Shown one piece after another: positions 36,671-45,853 of a stretch of 64,000 nucleotides of DNA. The notes beneath the pieces are model-generated. The model did not search any database. It was given only the letters and a program-made list of their open reading frames with translations, and had not been told where the DNA came from. Position numbers and translations under genes: made by a program. The stretch is from Desulfosediminicola ganghwensis. GTDB taxonomy: Bacteria; Desulfobacterota; Desulfobulbia; Desulfobulbales; Desulfocapsaceae. The stretch covers positions 124,001-188,000 of the forward strand of contig NZ_CP050699.1 of the NCBI RefSeq assembly GCF_005116675.2. Direction: 5' to 3'. Each line of letters begins with the position of its first letter. Position 1 is the stretch's first letter.

Positions 36671-36893
36671 TTGTTGCACTCCCAAAGTATTGCCAGATAA
36701 TTTTGACAATTCCTGCCGTTACGACTTCATCACCAGGCTCAGCACCTTTGACTGCAAGGCTTGAAACCCATTTCTATCTAAGATGGCCGCACATTGACAA
36801 ACGAACCGTGAACCATGTATAGTTTTGGTTAGAGACTACAAAAATATTCTGTAATTACAAGATATTTCAGAAGAGCGACTGAATTGCATCACC

Positions 36894-37382
36894 ATGAAAA
36901 TTATACTGATCGCCGTCATGGCAACCAACAGGGTTATCGGCAGAGACAACAAGCTTCCCTGGCATATCCCGGAAGAGCTGCACTTCTTTAAGAAAACCAC
37001 CATGGGACACCCGGTGGTCATGGGACGGCTTACCTATGAATCCATTGGTGCCCCACTGCCCGGCAGACAGAATATCATCGTCAGCAGTAACCCTGATTAT
37101 ACCATTGAGGGAGCCGATACCGCCACCTCACTTGATAAGGCGATAACGTTGGCGGATAATAGTGAGAAGCTTTTTATTCTTGGGGGATACAGAGTTTTTA
37201 AAGATTCACTCAAGTTTGCAGACAACATTATCCTTTCGATACTCGACCGCGAAGTTGAGGGAGATATCTACTTTCCTGATTTTTCAGACGACGAGTGGCA
37301 GGAGATCGCCCAGGAACGACATGATGCCGGGAAAGAGCCCTTCACGGTTCACTATTACCAGAGGATTCCACCTGCCGCCTGA
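36894..37382 (+). CDS. folA: Dihydrofolate reductase
   Basis: The 162 residues match type I DHFR: IAVMATNRVIGRDNKLPWHIPEEL, VVMGRLTYESIGAPLPGRQNIIVSS and FILGGYRVFKDSL. The acidic active-site residue is a Glu in PEEL where E. coli has Asp27. It reduces dihydrofolate with NADPH. No thyA lies nearby. The ribosome binding site is weak. Confidence 0.93.
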   Translation: MKIILIAVMATNRVIGRDNKLPWHIPEELHFFKKTTMGHPVVMGRLTYESIGAPLPGRQNIIVSSNPDYTIEGADTATSLDKAITLADNSEKLFILGGYRVFKDSLKFADNIILSILDREVEGDIYFPDFSDDEWQEIAQERHDAGKEPFTVHYYQRIPPAA

Positions 37383-37796
37383 GCAACCGGGAGCGAATCT
37401 TTTACGCGTCAGAATTCGCCTTTTCCCCAACAACCAATAGCCTCCATATCTCTATTGGCCGCTCGCTTTTGCTGCTCCCGACCCGCTAGAATGCCCCAGC
37501 TGCCACGCATCCTCCTGATAGTGTCTCCTTCACTGCTGGCCGCCCCTCACCCAGCTGTTGTTTTTCTCGACATATTTCAACTAATTTCCTCCACCTGCCG
37601 TCCGACATCATAATCCTCTCAGCTTAGTCGACTTGTTATACCGAGCTCACCAATCTAGTACTTTTTTTACCCTTTTGGATAATTGTTTCTGAATGTGGCA
37701 TTGCTACAATTAGTTCTATAGGCGGGATATTCTCTACATTCCAATTCACCCATATCCACCCGGAAATTTTTAAATAAATCTCTCAAAAGGTGTATC
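37383..37796. other. Intergenic upstream of the curli locus
   Basis: Noncoding. A short CCAATAG/CTATTGG inverted repeat near 37434-37458 follows folA and could be a weak terminator. The promoter of the curlin genes should lie in the AT-rich stretch around 37670-37790. Confidence 0.5.
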
Positions 37797-38363
37797 ATGG
37801 AAAATTCTTCCCATCAGGCTGGTTCACGAAAACTCTTCATCTCTCTTACCGCCCTGTTCATTCTCACGGTGCCCATTGCCTCCCCGGCATCCGACAACTC
37901 GGTCACTACATATGTGGTTGGTGGCTCCAACTCTTTCGACCTGGCCCAGACAGGTGATCTCAACCAGGCCTCCTCCTGGCAAATCGGATTTGGTCAGGAT
38001 ATCAACATCAACCAGCTTGGCCGCGACAATACAGTCGGCTCCCAAGCTGCTCCGGTCGTGCAACTAGGCTTTGATAACAGCCTAGACATCGCCCAATACG
38101 GATTCAACAACTCGGTCAATGGCTCCCAGGTTGGTTACAGCAATACGGCGATCTTCGTCCAATACGGACTGGCCAACAGTCTCGACTTCTCTCAGCACGG
38201 TGTCGGCAACTACATGGATGCCACGACCCACGGTTACGGTATCAATCTGGATCTCAGCCAGGCCGGAAACGGCAATACCCTGAATGTACATTTAGGCGGC
38301 AGCAATATAGAACTGGGAATTTCCCAGCAAGGAGGAGCGACGGCCACGGTAACCGGCAACTGA
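37797..38363 (+). CDS. Curlin-repeat protein (CsgB/CsgA-like)
   Basis: The 188 residues start after AAAAGGTG with a Sec signal peptide (cleavage near PASPASDN). Roughly 20-25-residue curlin repeats follow, with Gln, Gly and Asn at regular places: NSFDLAQTGDLNQ, ININQLGRDN, NSLDIAQYGFNN, TAIFVQYGLANS, NLDLSQAGNGN. Being shorter and first in order, it may be the CsgB-type nucleator, but this is a guess. It is secreted through CsgG and forms amyloid on the cell surface. Confidence 0.85.
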   Translation: MENSSHQAGSRKLFISLTALFILTVPIASPASDNSVTTYVVGGSNSFDLAQTGDLNQASSWQIGFGQDININQLGRDNTVGSQAAPVVQLGFDNSLDIAQYGFNNSVNGSQVGYSNTAIFVQYGLANSLDFSQHGVGNYMDATTHGYGINLDLSQAGNGNTLNVHLGGSNIELGISQQGGATATVTGN

Positions 38364-38433
38364 GGTAGCATCGGGGGCTATTGCAAGGCTCGTAATGAGC
38401 AATTTATCTACATCAACAAGGGGGATTAATTCC

Positions 38434-39411
38434 ATGATGAAAAGAAAAATATTTGCGACTGCGGCAGCACTCGCCTTAAGCACAGCGGGGTTTGTCGCAG
38501 CATCAGACAACAACACAGCTGATGTCTACAGTGAAGGTGGGTATAACACGGCAACCGTCAACCAGGTTGAGTACAGCTATAATAACTCTGCCACGATCGA
38601 CCAGCTGGGTTTTTTAAATAACGCTCAGATAGATCAGGAGTACACCTATAGCGCCACTGCTGAAATTTCGCAGGAAGGAGTCGGCAACCTCGCAACAATC
38701 GGCCAGTACGGTGCAAGTCTTAGCGATGCATCAATTGGTCAGCTGGGAATATTCAACCAGGCTGAGATACTTCAGCAGGCTGCCTTCGACTCCAGCGCCT
38801 CCATCGAGCAAGCGGGCCTTGGCAACACCGCATTCATCCTGCAGACCTTCTCGCTGTTTGATGAGGCCGAAATATCCCAGGCTGGTGTTGCCAATGATGC
38901 GACTGTGGTGCAATACGGCTCGTACACCTCAAGCGGGGCAATTGACCAGGCTGGCAACTTCAACGTTGCCAACATCTATCAGCTCGCCTCTGCTGGTTCC
39001 ATGGCCGAAGTCGTCCAGATGGGGAATGGCAACCAGGGCAATATCGTCCAGTTTGCCTCCCTAAATGATGAGGCAAGAATTCTCCAGTCTGGTGACTTCA
39101 ACTACGCGGCCATTGCCCAGGCATTTTCCTACGACAATGAGGCGCTGATCGAGCAGTACGGTACCATGGATGTCTCGACCATAAACCAGTCTGGCGCCAA
39201 TAACAGCTACGCCTATATCTACAATGACAGCACATCATTCGAGAACCGGGTAGAAATCACTCAGCAGGGCGACTCACACTATGCCACCGCCTCTACCTAC
39301 TTTGGTCCGGGCAGCACCATCACCATCAACCAGTACGATTCCGGCAATACCGCCACCGCCACCTCGGTAGGCGCGTACAACACCATCACCATCAACCAGG
39401 GCTCGCCATAA
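38434..39411 (+). CDS. Curlin-repeat major fibre protein (CsgA-like)
   Basis: ATG 38434 follows an AGGGGG site. The 325 residues have a signal peptide (AALALSTAGFVAASD) and then more than ten curlin-type repeats with the pattern Q-x-G-x2-N-x-A-x-I-x-Q (SATIDQLGFLNNAQIDQ, AEISQEGVGNLATIGQ, STINQSGANNSY). It is twice the length of E. coli CsgA. It is probably the major subunit of an extracellular amyloid. It lies 70 bases after the other curlin gene, and a hairpin follows. Confidence 0.88.
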   Translation: MMKRKIFATAAALALSTAGFVAASDNNTADVYSEGGYNTATVNQVEYSYNNSATIDQLGFLNNAQIDQEYTYSATAEISQEGVGNLATIGQYGASLSDASIGQLGIFNQAEILQQAAFDSSASIEQAGLGNTAFILQTFSLFDEAEISQAGVANDATVVQYGSYTSSGAIDQAGNFNVANIYQLASAGSMAEVVQMGNGNQGNIVQFASLNDEARILQSGDFNYAAIAQAFSYDNEALIEQYGTMDVSTINQSGANNSYAYIYNDSTSFENRVEITQQGDSHYATASTYFGPGSTITINQYDSGNTATATSVGAYNTITINQGSP

Positions 39412-40468
39412 CAGCCTGATATACCGCCCCCCTCCTACCGCTTGTCTTCCAGCAGCATCGGGAGGGGGGACTTTGCGTAACGATCACACCTTCACAGCAA
39501 TCACTTGCCTTCTGCCCCCCCCCAATCTCATCGCGGCATAACGTTTGCTTCTCGATGAGCAGTATTCTCCATTCAAAAACTGATATGCGGGGAAATGGTT
39601 TTCCCCAACAGAATTCTGCAGATACTGCTTGTCCTGGTTCACCGAGGCAAACAACGCGATCGTCACAGTCGATTGAAATATCATCATTTTTCAAGAATGC
39701 TATCACGATTAGAGAACATCTTGGACAATACAGCCACGGGCAGCCATTACCACGACTACAGCTCATCTCAATTCCTGGTTCCGAGATACTTTTGTGAACT
39801 GAAGAAAAATCTGGGCTAGCAGCTACTACTGGCTACTACCAGGCCACCTTCCAACTGCGGGCGGCAAGAGAGAGTTCGACCACTTCAAACCGCCTCATCG
39901 AAAAATAACAGTTCAGGATCAAGTTGCAGCGTAGTGCACAGCTGAACGCATGTATCAGATGATTACTCTAATTCATTTGATTAGGACCTACAGTCGAGGC
40001 AACGTCATGTCGGCTCCTCAAGTGCCAGCCGATGGACTTAATACTCGACAACATTTTATATTCCACCTAGTTGTCAACTCCATCTAGCGCCGACCCACCA
40101 GGATAGGCTGTAGGCACTAATAATATTGACAGTACCTTTTGCCTAACATAAACTAATACTACCTTTTGAGACGATATCACGCGCCGCTCAAACTGCGTGG
40201 GATACATTGTTGTAGTTGATGAAAAATACGTGCGATTGAAAATCATCCGAATTCATTACTTAACTTTTTGCTGAGCAATGTCCGGATTGAGGGGAGAGGG
40301 GCTAAATGGTGCAGGAGGAGCAGGGGACCCGTTAATAGTGAGCGAGAGTTGACAGCTATTTTCAGCACGACTCGGCCAGGAACTCGTCTTACGCGGGATA
40401 TAACCTTATCAGTGACAGGCTATAGGACAAGACACCAATCGTTCTAACACCATATTCGACCATGAGAT
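39412..40468. other. Long intergenic region before the csgD-like gene
   Basis: More than 1 kb has no supported gene; open frames on both strands are short and lack ribosome binding sites. It contains a GC-rich hairpin at its left end and otherwise AT-rich DNA. By analogy with enterobacterial curli loci it may be an extended regulatory region for the CsgD-like regulator. Confidence 0.5.
39427..39469 (+). terminator. GC-rich hairpin after the curlin genes
   Basis: CCCCCCTCC pairs perfectly with GGAGGGGGG across a 25-base loop. The T-run after it is short (CTTTG), so it may be a weak terminator or a 3' stabilising structure. Confidence 0.55.
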
Positions 40469-41113
40469 ATGCCACAACAAGCCATCATATACTTTCCGCT
40501 CCCTTCTAACCTGATGGACGATCTGTTGAAATTCTATCTTAAGGATCATTTCAACGAGCAGTGTACCGTTACAGACAGTTTCGACACCGACTCACCCAAG
40601 GTGCACACATATTTAATGTACGACTTCTTGGAAATTCACCGGAACCCAAATGACAGCAGTACCAGTTTGCACGAATACCCATACCATGCTGAACCTCGGG
40701 TTCATTACATTGTCGTCAACATGCAACCCGGCACTGAAGACAGCCTCTCCCGCTTTCTGCACCTCAACAAAGTAAGGGGAATCTTTTATAAAAATGATCC
40801 GTTGGATGTCCTCCACAAAGGGTTGCATACCATTTTGCAAGGTGAGGTATGGGTCCCCAGGAAGGTCCTGTTGCAATGGATGAATTCGTCCGAAAAGATA
40901 TCTCCGGCCAGCCAGCCCCAACAGGTTCTCAGCTCACGGGAAATGGTTGTGCTGAAACTTCTGGCAGCCGGTAAGTCGAACCAGGACATTTCTGAAGAAC
41001 TGTGCATCAGTACCAATACGGTAAAAGTACATCTCTACAATATGTATAAAAAGCTCAAGGTCTCTAATCGTATCCAGGCAGTTCGGTGGTTTTCTGATTA
41101 TTCCGGAGGGTAA
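40469..41113 (+). CDS. csgD: LuxR-type regulator, CsgD-like
   Basis: The 214 residues match the CsgD length. An N-terminal receiver-like region of unclear sequence precedes a LuxR/FixJ helix-turn-helix at about 150-205 (SSREMVVLKLLAAGKSNQDISEELCISTNTVKVHLYN, read in two helices). Position directly before csgE, three bases apart, supports its being the local curli activator. No ribosome binding site is clear before the ATG. Confidence 0.8.
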   Translation: MPQQAIIYFPLPSNLMDDLLKFYLKDHFNEQCTVTDSFDTDSPKVHTYLMYDFLEIHRNPNDSSTSLHEYPYHAEPRVHYIVVNMQPGTEDSLSRFLHLNKVRGIFYKNDPLDVLHKGLHTILQGEVWVPRKVLLQWMNSSEKISPASQPQQVLSSREMVVLKLLAAGKSNQDISEELCISTNTVKVHLYNMYKKLKVSNRIQAVRWFSDYSGG

Positions 41114-41116
41114 CTT

Positions 41117-41608
41117 GTGGGAAATTACTGCACACGCGATCGGGCTTTGCGGATTTGGTCTTTCCACAAAAGAAAACAGTGCTTACGGCCAGAAAGACGG
41201 GCAGGACCGATGATGGTCGTATTCTTGTTTATCGCATTGTCTCTTCTTGTTCGGCCGCCCTGCACTGTAGCTCAAGATGTCGAAATCGGTGCACTGGTGA
41301 TCAACAAAACCATCACCCGCCTTGGCGATGATTTTTATGATGAATTTACTAATAGATGGGATCCTCCGAAACAACTCGGGCCAATGCATATTTCTATTCA
41401 GGAGGCACCAAGCGCTCGCTGGGGGACCATCATAGCTGTTTTCGTAGGAAGTGAACGGTATTTCGTCACCAGGGTTTCCTCACGCCAGGTGGATATCGAG
41501 GAAATTGCGGAGGCTGCAGTAAAGCAGGTCACCATCACCCTCATCAGGCAGCATCTGCTCAGGATACAAAACGGAGAAAATGGCGACCTGGTGGGAGATG
41601 GCCTGTAA
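41117..41608 (+). CDS. csgE: Curli assembly protein CsgE
   Basis: VIGALVI-type sequence after the signal region (EIGALVINKTITRLGDDFYDEF) and WGTIIAVFVGSERYFVTRVSSRQ match CsgE, the periplasmic adaptor that caps CsgG and delivers subunits. GTG 41117 has an excellent GGAGGG site six bases upstream but gives a long charged leader before the hydrophobic helix. ATG 41210 (MMVVFLFIALSLL) would give a standard signal peptide and 132 residues, close to E. coli CsgE, but has a weaker site. The start is undecided between them. Confidence 0.82.
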   Translation: MGNYCTRDRALRIWSFHKRKQCLRPERRAGPMMVVFLFIALSLLVRPPCTVAQDVEIGALVINKTITRLGDDFYDEFTNRWDPPKQLGPMHISIQEAPSARWGTIIAVFVGSERYFVTRVSSRQVDIEEIAEAAVKQVTITLIRQHLLRIQNGENGDLVGDGL

Positions 41609-41646
41609 CCACTTTACAATCAACAAATAACCAATAGGGGAGTATT

Positions 41647-42045
41647 ATGAAGAAGACACGAATGGCAGGTATTCTGATCGGTATCTTCCTGGGGTTCAGC
41701 TGTGCGGTGGTGCAGGCTGAGCAACTGAATTTTCGGTTTATTAACCCAAGATTCGGTGGGAGCCCGCTCAACTACGCCTGGCTCCTTGAGTCAGCCTCTA
41801 TTCAAAACGATAATGAAGTTGATCTGCTTGATGAATTTGAAGATAACCTGAACAGATCTATTCTCAACACCCTCGCCAGCCAGATCGTCCGCTCCGCCTT
41901 TGGCGACTTTGGTGATGAGCTACAGCCCGGCAATTATTCGATCGGCAAGTACAACATTAACGTCTCTACTGGAAGCAACATTCAAGTGGACATTGTCGAC
42001 CAGACGAACGGATCATCTACCTCCGTGAGTGTTCCATACTATTAA
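41647..42045 (+). CDS. csgF: Curli assembly protein CsgF
   Basis: The 132 residues have a signal peptide (ending VVQAEQ) and then LNFRFINPRFGGSPLNYAWLL, the diagnostic CsgF N-terminus that inserts into the CsgG pore. GGGGAG lies before the ATG. CsgF sits at the cell surface and links the pore to the nucleator. It is in operon with csgE (38 bases) and csgG (27 bases). Confidence 0.9.
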   Translation: MKKTRMAGILIGIFLGFSCAVVQAEQLNFRFINPRFGGSPLNYAWLLESASIQNDNEVDLLDEFEDNLNRSILNTLASQIVRSAFGDFGDELQPGNYSIGKYNINVSTGSNIQVDIVDQTNGSSTSVSVPYY

Positions 42046-42072
42046 AAGGAGAATCATTAAAAGGAGAGAGCC

Positions 42073-42942
42073 GTGAAAAAGATACTGACAACTGTAACCT
42101 TCCTTGCCTTGACAGCACTTCTGTCATCCTGTGCCGGGCCGATGACTGAAACCATGACCCCAGCTCAGCTGGGTTTCAAGACCCGTGCCAGTGAGGACCT
42201 GCTCAATCTCCCCAAGCCGAAGGGTAAGGTTATCATTGCCGTATACAAATTCAGCGATCAGACCGGACAATACAAGCCTCATCCAACCAGTACATCTTTC
42301 AGCACCTCGGTCACCCAGGGAGCCACTTCCATGCTGCTTGAAGCACTCAAAAAGAGTGATTGGTTCATACCTGTTGAGCGCGAAGGCCTGAACAACCTCC
42401 TAACAGAAAGAAAGATCATCATGGCCAAGCTCAAAGCTGAAGGCATGGAAAACGCCTTACCGAAATTGCTTCATGCTCCTGTGCTGCTGGAGGGTGGCAT
42501 CATCTCTTATGAACACAATGTCTCCACAGGAGGCTTAGGCGCAGCCCATCTCGGAATTAGTGGATCGACCCAATACCAGAAAGACCAGGTGGGGATTTAC
42601 CTGCGGGCTGTCGATGTGCAACGGGGCGATGTACTGCTGGCCGTGTCAACCACCAAATCGATACTGAGCTTTGAGGTGAGGTTTGGCTATTTCAAGTTCA
42701 TAGAAATTGATGAAATCGCCGAAGGGGAAGCGGGCTACACCAGAAATGAACCACCTCAGCTCTGTGTATTAGAGGCAATGGAGAAAGCGGTGATGAGCAT
42801 GATCATCGAGGGCATTCTGGAGCGTAAGTGGGAACTGGAAAATCCGGAGGACATCAGGCACCCGGTCATCCAAAAGTACCTGGAAGAAAAAGGCATTGAA
42901 GCACCCGAGACAATTTACAACCAATACCTGGCAGGTGCTTGA
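42073..42942 (+). CDS. csgG: Curli secretion channel CsgG
   Basis: The 289 residues have a lipobox (ALLSSCAG, Cys at about 20) and strong CsgG blocks: GKVIIAVYKFSDQTGQYKPHP, MLLEALKKSDWFIPVEREGL, LLTERKIIMAK, LEGGIISYEHNVSTGGLGA and EGEAGYTRNEPPQLC. It forms the nonameric outer-membrane pore for curlin subunits. Translation starts at GTG after AAGGAG. The ribosome binding site region contains a 12-base direct repeat (ATTAAAAGGAGA) at the csgF-csgG junction. Confidence 0.93.
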   Translation: MKKILTTVTFLALTALLSSCAGPMTETMTPAQLGFKTRASEDLLNLPKPKGKVIIAVYKFSDQTGQYKPHPTSTSFSTSVTQGATSMLLEALKKSDWFIPVEREGLNNLLTERKIIMAKLKAEGMENALPKLLHAPVLLEGGIISYEHNVSTGGLGAAHLGISGSTQYQKDQVGIYLRAVDVQRGDVLLAVSTTKSILSFEVRFGYFKFIEIDEIAEGEAGYTRNEPPQLCVLEAMEKAVMSMIIEGILERKWELENPEDIRHPVIQKYLEEKGIEAPETIYNQYLAGA

Positions 42943-43020
42943 GTTAGCCAGGGCCCAGAGGGGAAAGGGAGTAGTTATAACTCTTTTTCCTCGGGACCAG
43001 CCTTCTCTCTCGGTAAAAAC

Positions 43021-43048
43021 CCTCCACCACTCTCGAGTGGTGAGGAGG
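43021..43048 (+). other. Hairpin between csgG and csgH
   Basis: CTCCACCACTC-TC-GAGTGGTGAGGAG forms a long stem with one bulged A. A weaker purine/pyrimidine stem (near 42957-42993) lies just before it. It may attenuate transcription into csgH or protect csgG mRNA. Confidence 0.45.
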
Positions 43049-43145
43049 TTGAACCAAACTATGCCGGCTACAAATCTCGCACAGTCAATGGCTGGCCCCC
43101 CACAACACAGAACCTTAACTATCCGGCCCACCACAGCCAGCTACC

Positions 43146-43523
43146 ATGAGCCACCTCATCGCCATACTTCTCGTAGCAGCGCAACTCAGTTTCGCAGCAA
43201 CAGCGACCTGCGGGGACACTCCCCACCGGGGCAGCCTGAAAATAGAATTAGTTGACAACAATATCCTGCTGGTGCGGGGAGTTTGTCTTTCCACCCTTGC
43301 CGGACAACAGCTGCAATACAGTTTCACGGCCAAAAAGTCCGGTTCAGCCGGCACCGCCACCAGCAGCCAGAGCGGATACTTCATATCACGGCAGGGTGAA
43401 GCGCTTGAGCTCTGCAAAACCCGGCTGAACAGCCAACAGGGAGACCTCTTCCGATTTTCCCTGAAAATCTATGATCAGAACGGGGAAATATTCGTCGTTG
43501 AGGAAAAGTTTGAGGTTCTCTGA
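43146..43523 (+). CDS. csgH: CsgH-like curli chaperone
   Basis: The 125 residues have a signal peptide (AAQLSFAATA) followed by a beta-sandwich pattern. It includes GTATSSQSGYF, typical of CsgH, the functional analogue of E. coli CsgC that stops curlin from polymerising in the periplasm. Position after csgG on the same strand supports this. A hairpin separates it from csgG, so expression may be lower or separate. The ribosome binding site is unclear. Confidence 0.78.
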   Translation: MSHLIAILLVAAQLSFAATATCGDTPHRGSLKIELVDNNILLVRGVCLSTLAGQQLQYSFTAKKSGSAGTATSSQSGYFISRQGEALELCKTRLNSQQGDLFRFSLKIYDQNGEIFVVEEKFEVL

Positions 43524-43763
43524 GCACGACTGTCACCTGGCTGCTGTCTTTATGCCGGCTCATGAAGCCTCGACTCGGCTTTCAGCTGACGTTGCAACTG
43601 TCCTGGCCGTCGATTCGCCTTGCTCAGGTAGGTGTCCTGTAGCTGGCCGTCTCTTCTGGCTAACCGCCAGCCCGGATATGTCACCAGCCCAGCAAGCCCT
43701 TGTAGCTGCAAGGTGCCCCAGCCAACCGCTGGCCGGGGAAAAGCGGTTTTCTTGCGCGGGTGC

Positions 43764-44363
43764 TTAGATGGTGGGGAATGTTTCCTTATGTGGTGCAATA
43801 GCCGCGCCAAGCCACTGAATTGTCTCTCCAAGATTTTTCATATTAGTCAGTCCTTCCGCATCGTCACGAACTTCTCCTTTGTCACGGCCAATTCCCAGGT
43901 TCCAATAGGTAGAACCTGGAATAATCATCTGATTCATCAGGAACATATGATTAATGGTGTCGTATACGTGGGTCGCTCCGGCCCTACGCACAGCAACCAC
44001 AGCAGCACCGATTTTGCTTCTGAAAATCCTGCCGTTGGCCAGGGCAACATAGCCGGAACGGTCAAGTAGAGCCTTCATCTCGGCACTTACATCTGTAAAG
44101 TAGGTGGGAGAACCCAGAATAAGCGCATCCGCCCTTACCATCTTCTCCATAATCTCGTTAAAAATGTCCTTGCTCTGGATACATTGCATATTCTGCGTCT
44201 CATGACACTTGCCACAGGCAAGACAACCGCGTATTGCCTTACCGCCCACCTGAACCAATTCTGTTTCCCAGCCAGCTTCCTGGAGCGGCTCAAGTGCTGT
44301 ACTCAAAAGAATCTCGGTGTTACCGCCCTTTCTTGGACTTCCGTTAACAGCTAATGCATACAT
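43764..44363 (-). CDS. Iron-sulfur flavoprotein / NADPH-dependent FMN reductase family
   Basis: Starting at MYALAVNGSPRKGGNT (ATG 44363, GGAAA upstream; ATG 44375 also possible), the 199 residues have the flavodoxin-like FMN-binding GSPRKGGNTE and GSPTYFTDVSAEMK. A compact CLACGKCHETQNMQC lies between them. The C-x2-C-x2-C-x7-C spacing is the Isf-type [4Fe-4S] motif. It probably moves electrons between ferredoxin and oxidants or quinones. It is divergent from an HxlR regulator. Confidence 0.8.
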   Translation of the reverse strand: MYALAVNGSPRKGGNTEILLSTALEPLQEAGWETELVQVGGKAIRGCLACGKCHETQNMQCIQSKDIFNEIMEKMVRADALILGSPTYFTDVSAEMKALLDRSGYVALANGRIFRSKIGAAVVAVRRAGATHVYDTINHMFLMNQMIIPGSTYWNLGIGRDKGEVRDDAEGLTNMKNLGETIQWLGAAIAPHKETFPTI

Positions 44364-44460
44364 AATATTTTCCATAGGTTGTGTGTTATTACCGTTGATA
44401 AGCGTCGACATAGTTGAACTTCTGCACTGGTCGACTATAGTTCACGCCCACACCACAAAC

Positions 44461-44487
44461 AAGTACTGTCTTTTTGCGCCGGTACTT
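44461..44487. promoter_or_regulatory. Probable HxlR operator between divergent genes
   Basis: AAGTAC and GTACTT are inverted around a 15-base spacer between the flavoprotein and hxlR-type genes. HxlR family sites often have this GTACTT/AAGTAC form. Confidence 0.55.
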
Positions 44488-44514
44488 ACACCATGTATAG
44501 TGCAGAGAAAACAA

Positions 44515-44955
44515 ATGACCGAATCAACGTGCAAAATCAAGCAGTTAGGGGACAAGACATATAGATGTTATTTTGAACTCACCCTGCAGGTGATTGGTGG
44601 CAAGTGGAAACCGATCATCCTCTACCAACTGGCAATACATGGTGTTTTACGTTTTGGGGAGTTACGCAGAGCGATCCCCGACATTACCGAACGAATGTTA
44701 ACCAGGCAGCTGCGAGAGTTGGAAAAGGATGGCGTCATTCACCGAGAGGTATACAAGCAGATACCCCCCAAGGTTGAGTATTCATTACTTTTTGCAGGCG
44801 TTCAGCTTATCCCCGTTCTACTCAGCCTCCGCAAGTGGGGTGCGGACTACGAACACCATCATCCCGAAGCCCCAACCCTGCCAATATCAGCAGAGCATGA
44901 ACCGGTATCTCCACCCCGGATAGCACTCATGTATCAGGATCAATTGAATAACTGA
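44515..44955 (+). CDS. HxlR-family redox-type regulator
   Basis: ATG 44515 gives MTESTCKIKQLGD, with a single N-terminal Cys6 placed as in the thiol-sensing regulators YodB/CatR. The 146 residues have the HxlR winged helix (VIGGKWKPIILYQL, FGELRRAIPDITERMLTRQLRELEKDGVIHRE). The longest frame starts at 44317 but overlaps the divergent gene. It likely represses the adjacent flavoprotein and responds to quinones or electrophiles. Confidence 0.85.
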   Translation: MTESTCKIKQLGDKTYRCYFELTLQVIGGKWKPIILYQLAIHGVLRFGELRRAIPDITERMLTRQLRELEKDGVIHREVYKQIPPKVEYSLLFAGVQLIPVLLSLRKWGADYEHHHPEAPTLPISAEHEPVSPPRIALMYQDQLNN

Positions 44956-45508
44956 GTTCACTTTTTGGCAGATGCCGGCATTGAAGTTCACCCCAGCCAT
45001 GCCGGCATCTATCAGTTACAACAGTAATCCGTACTGATTTGCTGCTGATTTTCACCATCGCTGCGCCAGGCCTGTCCGAATATAGTGGCAGCCTCGTCCT
45101 TCGTCCCTTCAACACATCGATATATCGTCCTTCCTGCCACAATCTATTTGATCTTCATTGAGTTCGCATTTCATCATTCCCTTAATTAATACAGATACCT
45201 AACACATATACCTATAGATATCACCCTGTAGTATACCACTCTGTATCACATATTATTACGATATTTCAATTATTTACACAGCGTAGGACTTCTCTATTTT
45301 AGACTTGCATTTACTCCTATAGCGTGGTATCTCGGAATTGTGCATAAGAAAAGAACAGGCCATATACAGTTTTTTATCTTGTGCAATTTGAGCCAGGTTG
45401 CACCCTTCTCGGCACAAGCAGGTGCAAGGGGTGAACCAATTAGTATCAGTGGTGTTTTTCTGAAAGTAGTTATGCTACAAGGAGTATCCAGTGAACGAGG
45501 AGGCCTCA
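44956..45508. other. Intergenic upstream of the DsrC/TusE-like gene
   Basis: Over 500 bases without a supported gene. The strongly AT-rich part at 45180-45290 probably holds promoter elements for the downstream gene. Nothing else was recognised. Confidence 0.5.
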
Positions 45509-45853
45509 ATGAAAGATCTGATGTACAATGTGGAAGTAAATGGCAAGCAATACACTCTTACGGGTGAAGGTCAGCTGACAGACATGAACAGCTGGGACAA
45601 TGACATCCTTAAGTGGCTCGCTGACAAAGCTGACATAGAGCTGAAAGAGGAGCATCGCGCCGCACTCCTCTATATACGCGATAACTATATGTCACGCGAG
45701 AGGTATCCTGTCGTTCGGCTTGTGGCTGACCACCTCGGACAGAAATATGGGGCAGATCAGGGGACGCCTAAATTCTTTTACGATCTCTTTCCCAAAGGCG
45801 TTGGCCAGGCAAGCACCCTCGCAGGCATTCCTGTGAAAGAACTCTGTTTCTGA
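45509..45853 (+). CDS. DsrC/TusE-family sulfur relay protein
   Basis: ATG 45509 has GAGGAGG upstream. The 114 residues fit the DsrC fold: GQLTDMNSWDNDILKWLADK, YIRDNYMSRERYPVVRLV, and the C-terminal arm FPKGVGQASTLAGIPVKELCF. DsrC proper has two cysteines (KGACKxAGLPKPTGCV). Here the first is Ser (GQAS) and only the penultimate Cys remains, the TusE-like state. It probably carries persulfide sulfur, but it is not the canonical DsrC that forms the trisulfide with DsrAB. Monocistronic with its own terminator. Confidence 0.82.
   Translation: MKDLMYNVEVNGKQYTLTGEGQLTDMNSWDNDILKWLADKADIELKEEHRAALLYIRDNYMSRERYPVVRLVADHLGQKYGADQGTPKFFYDLFPKGVGQASTLAGIPVKELCF

Noticed and set aside
37680-37730. Sigma-54 promoter before the curlin genes
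   Set aside because: A TGGCA is present near 37696, but the TTGC element does not fall at the required distance.
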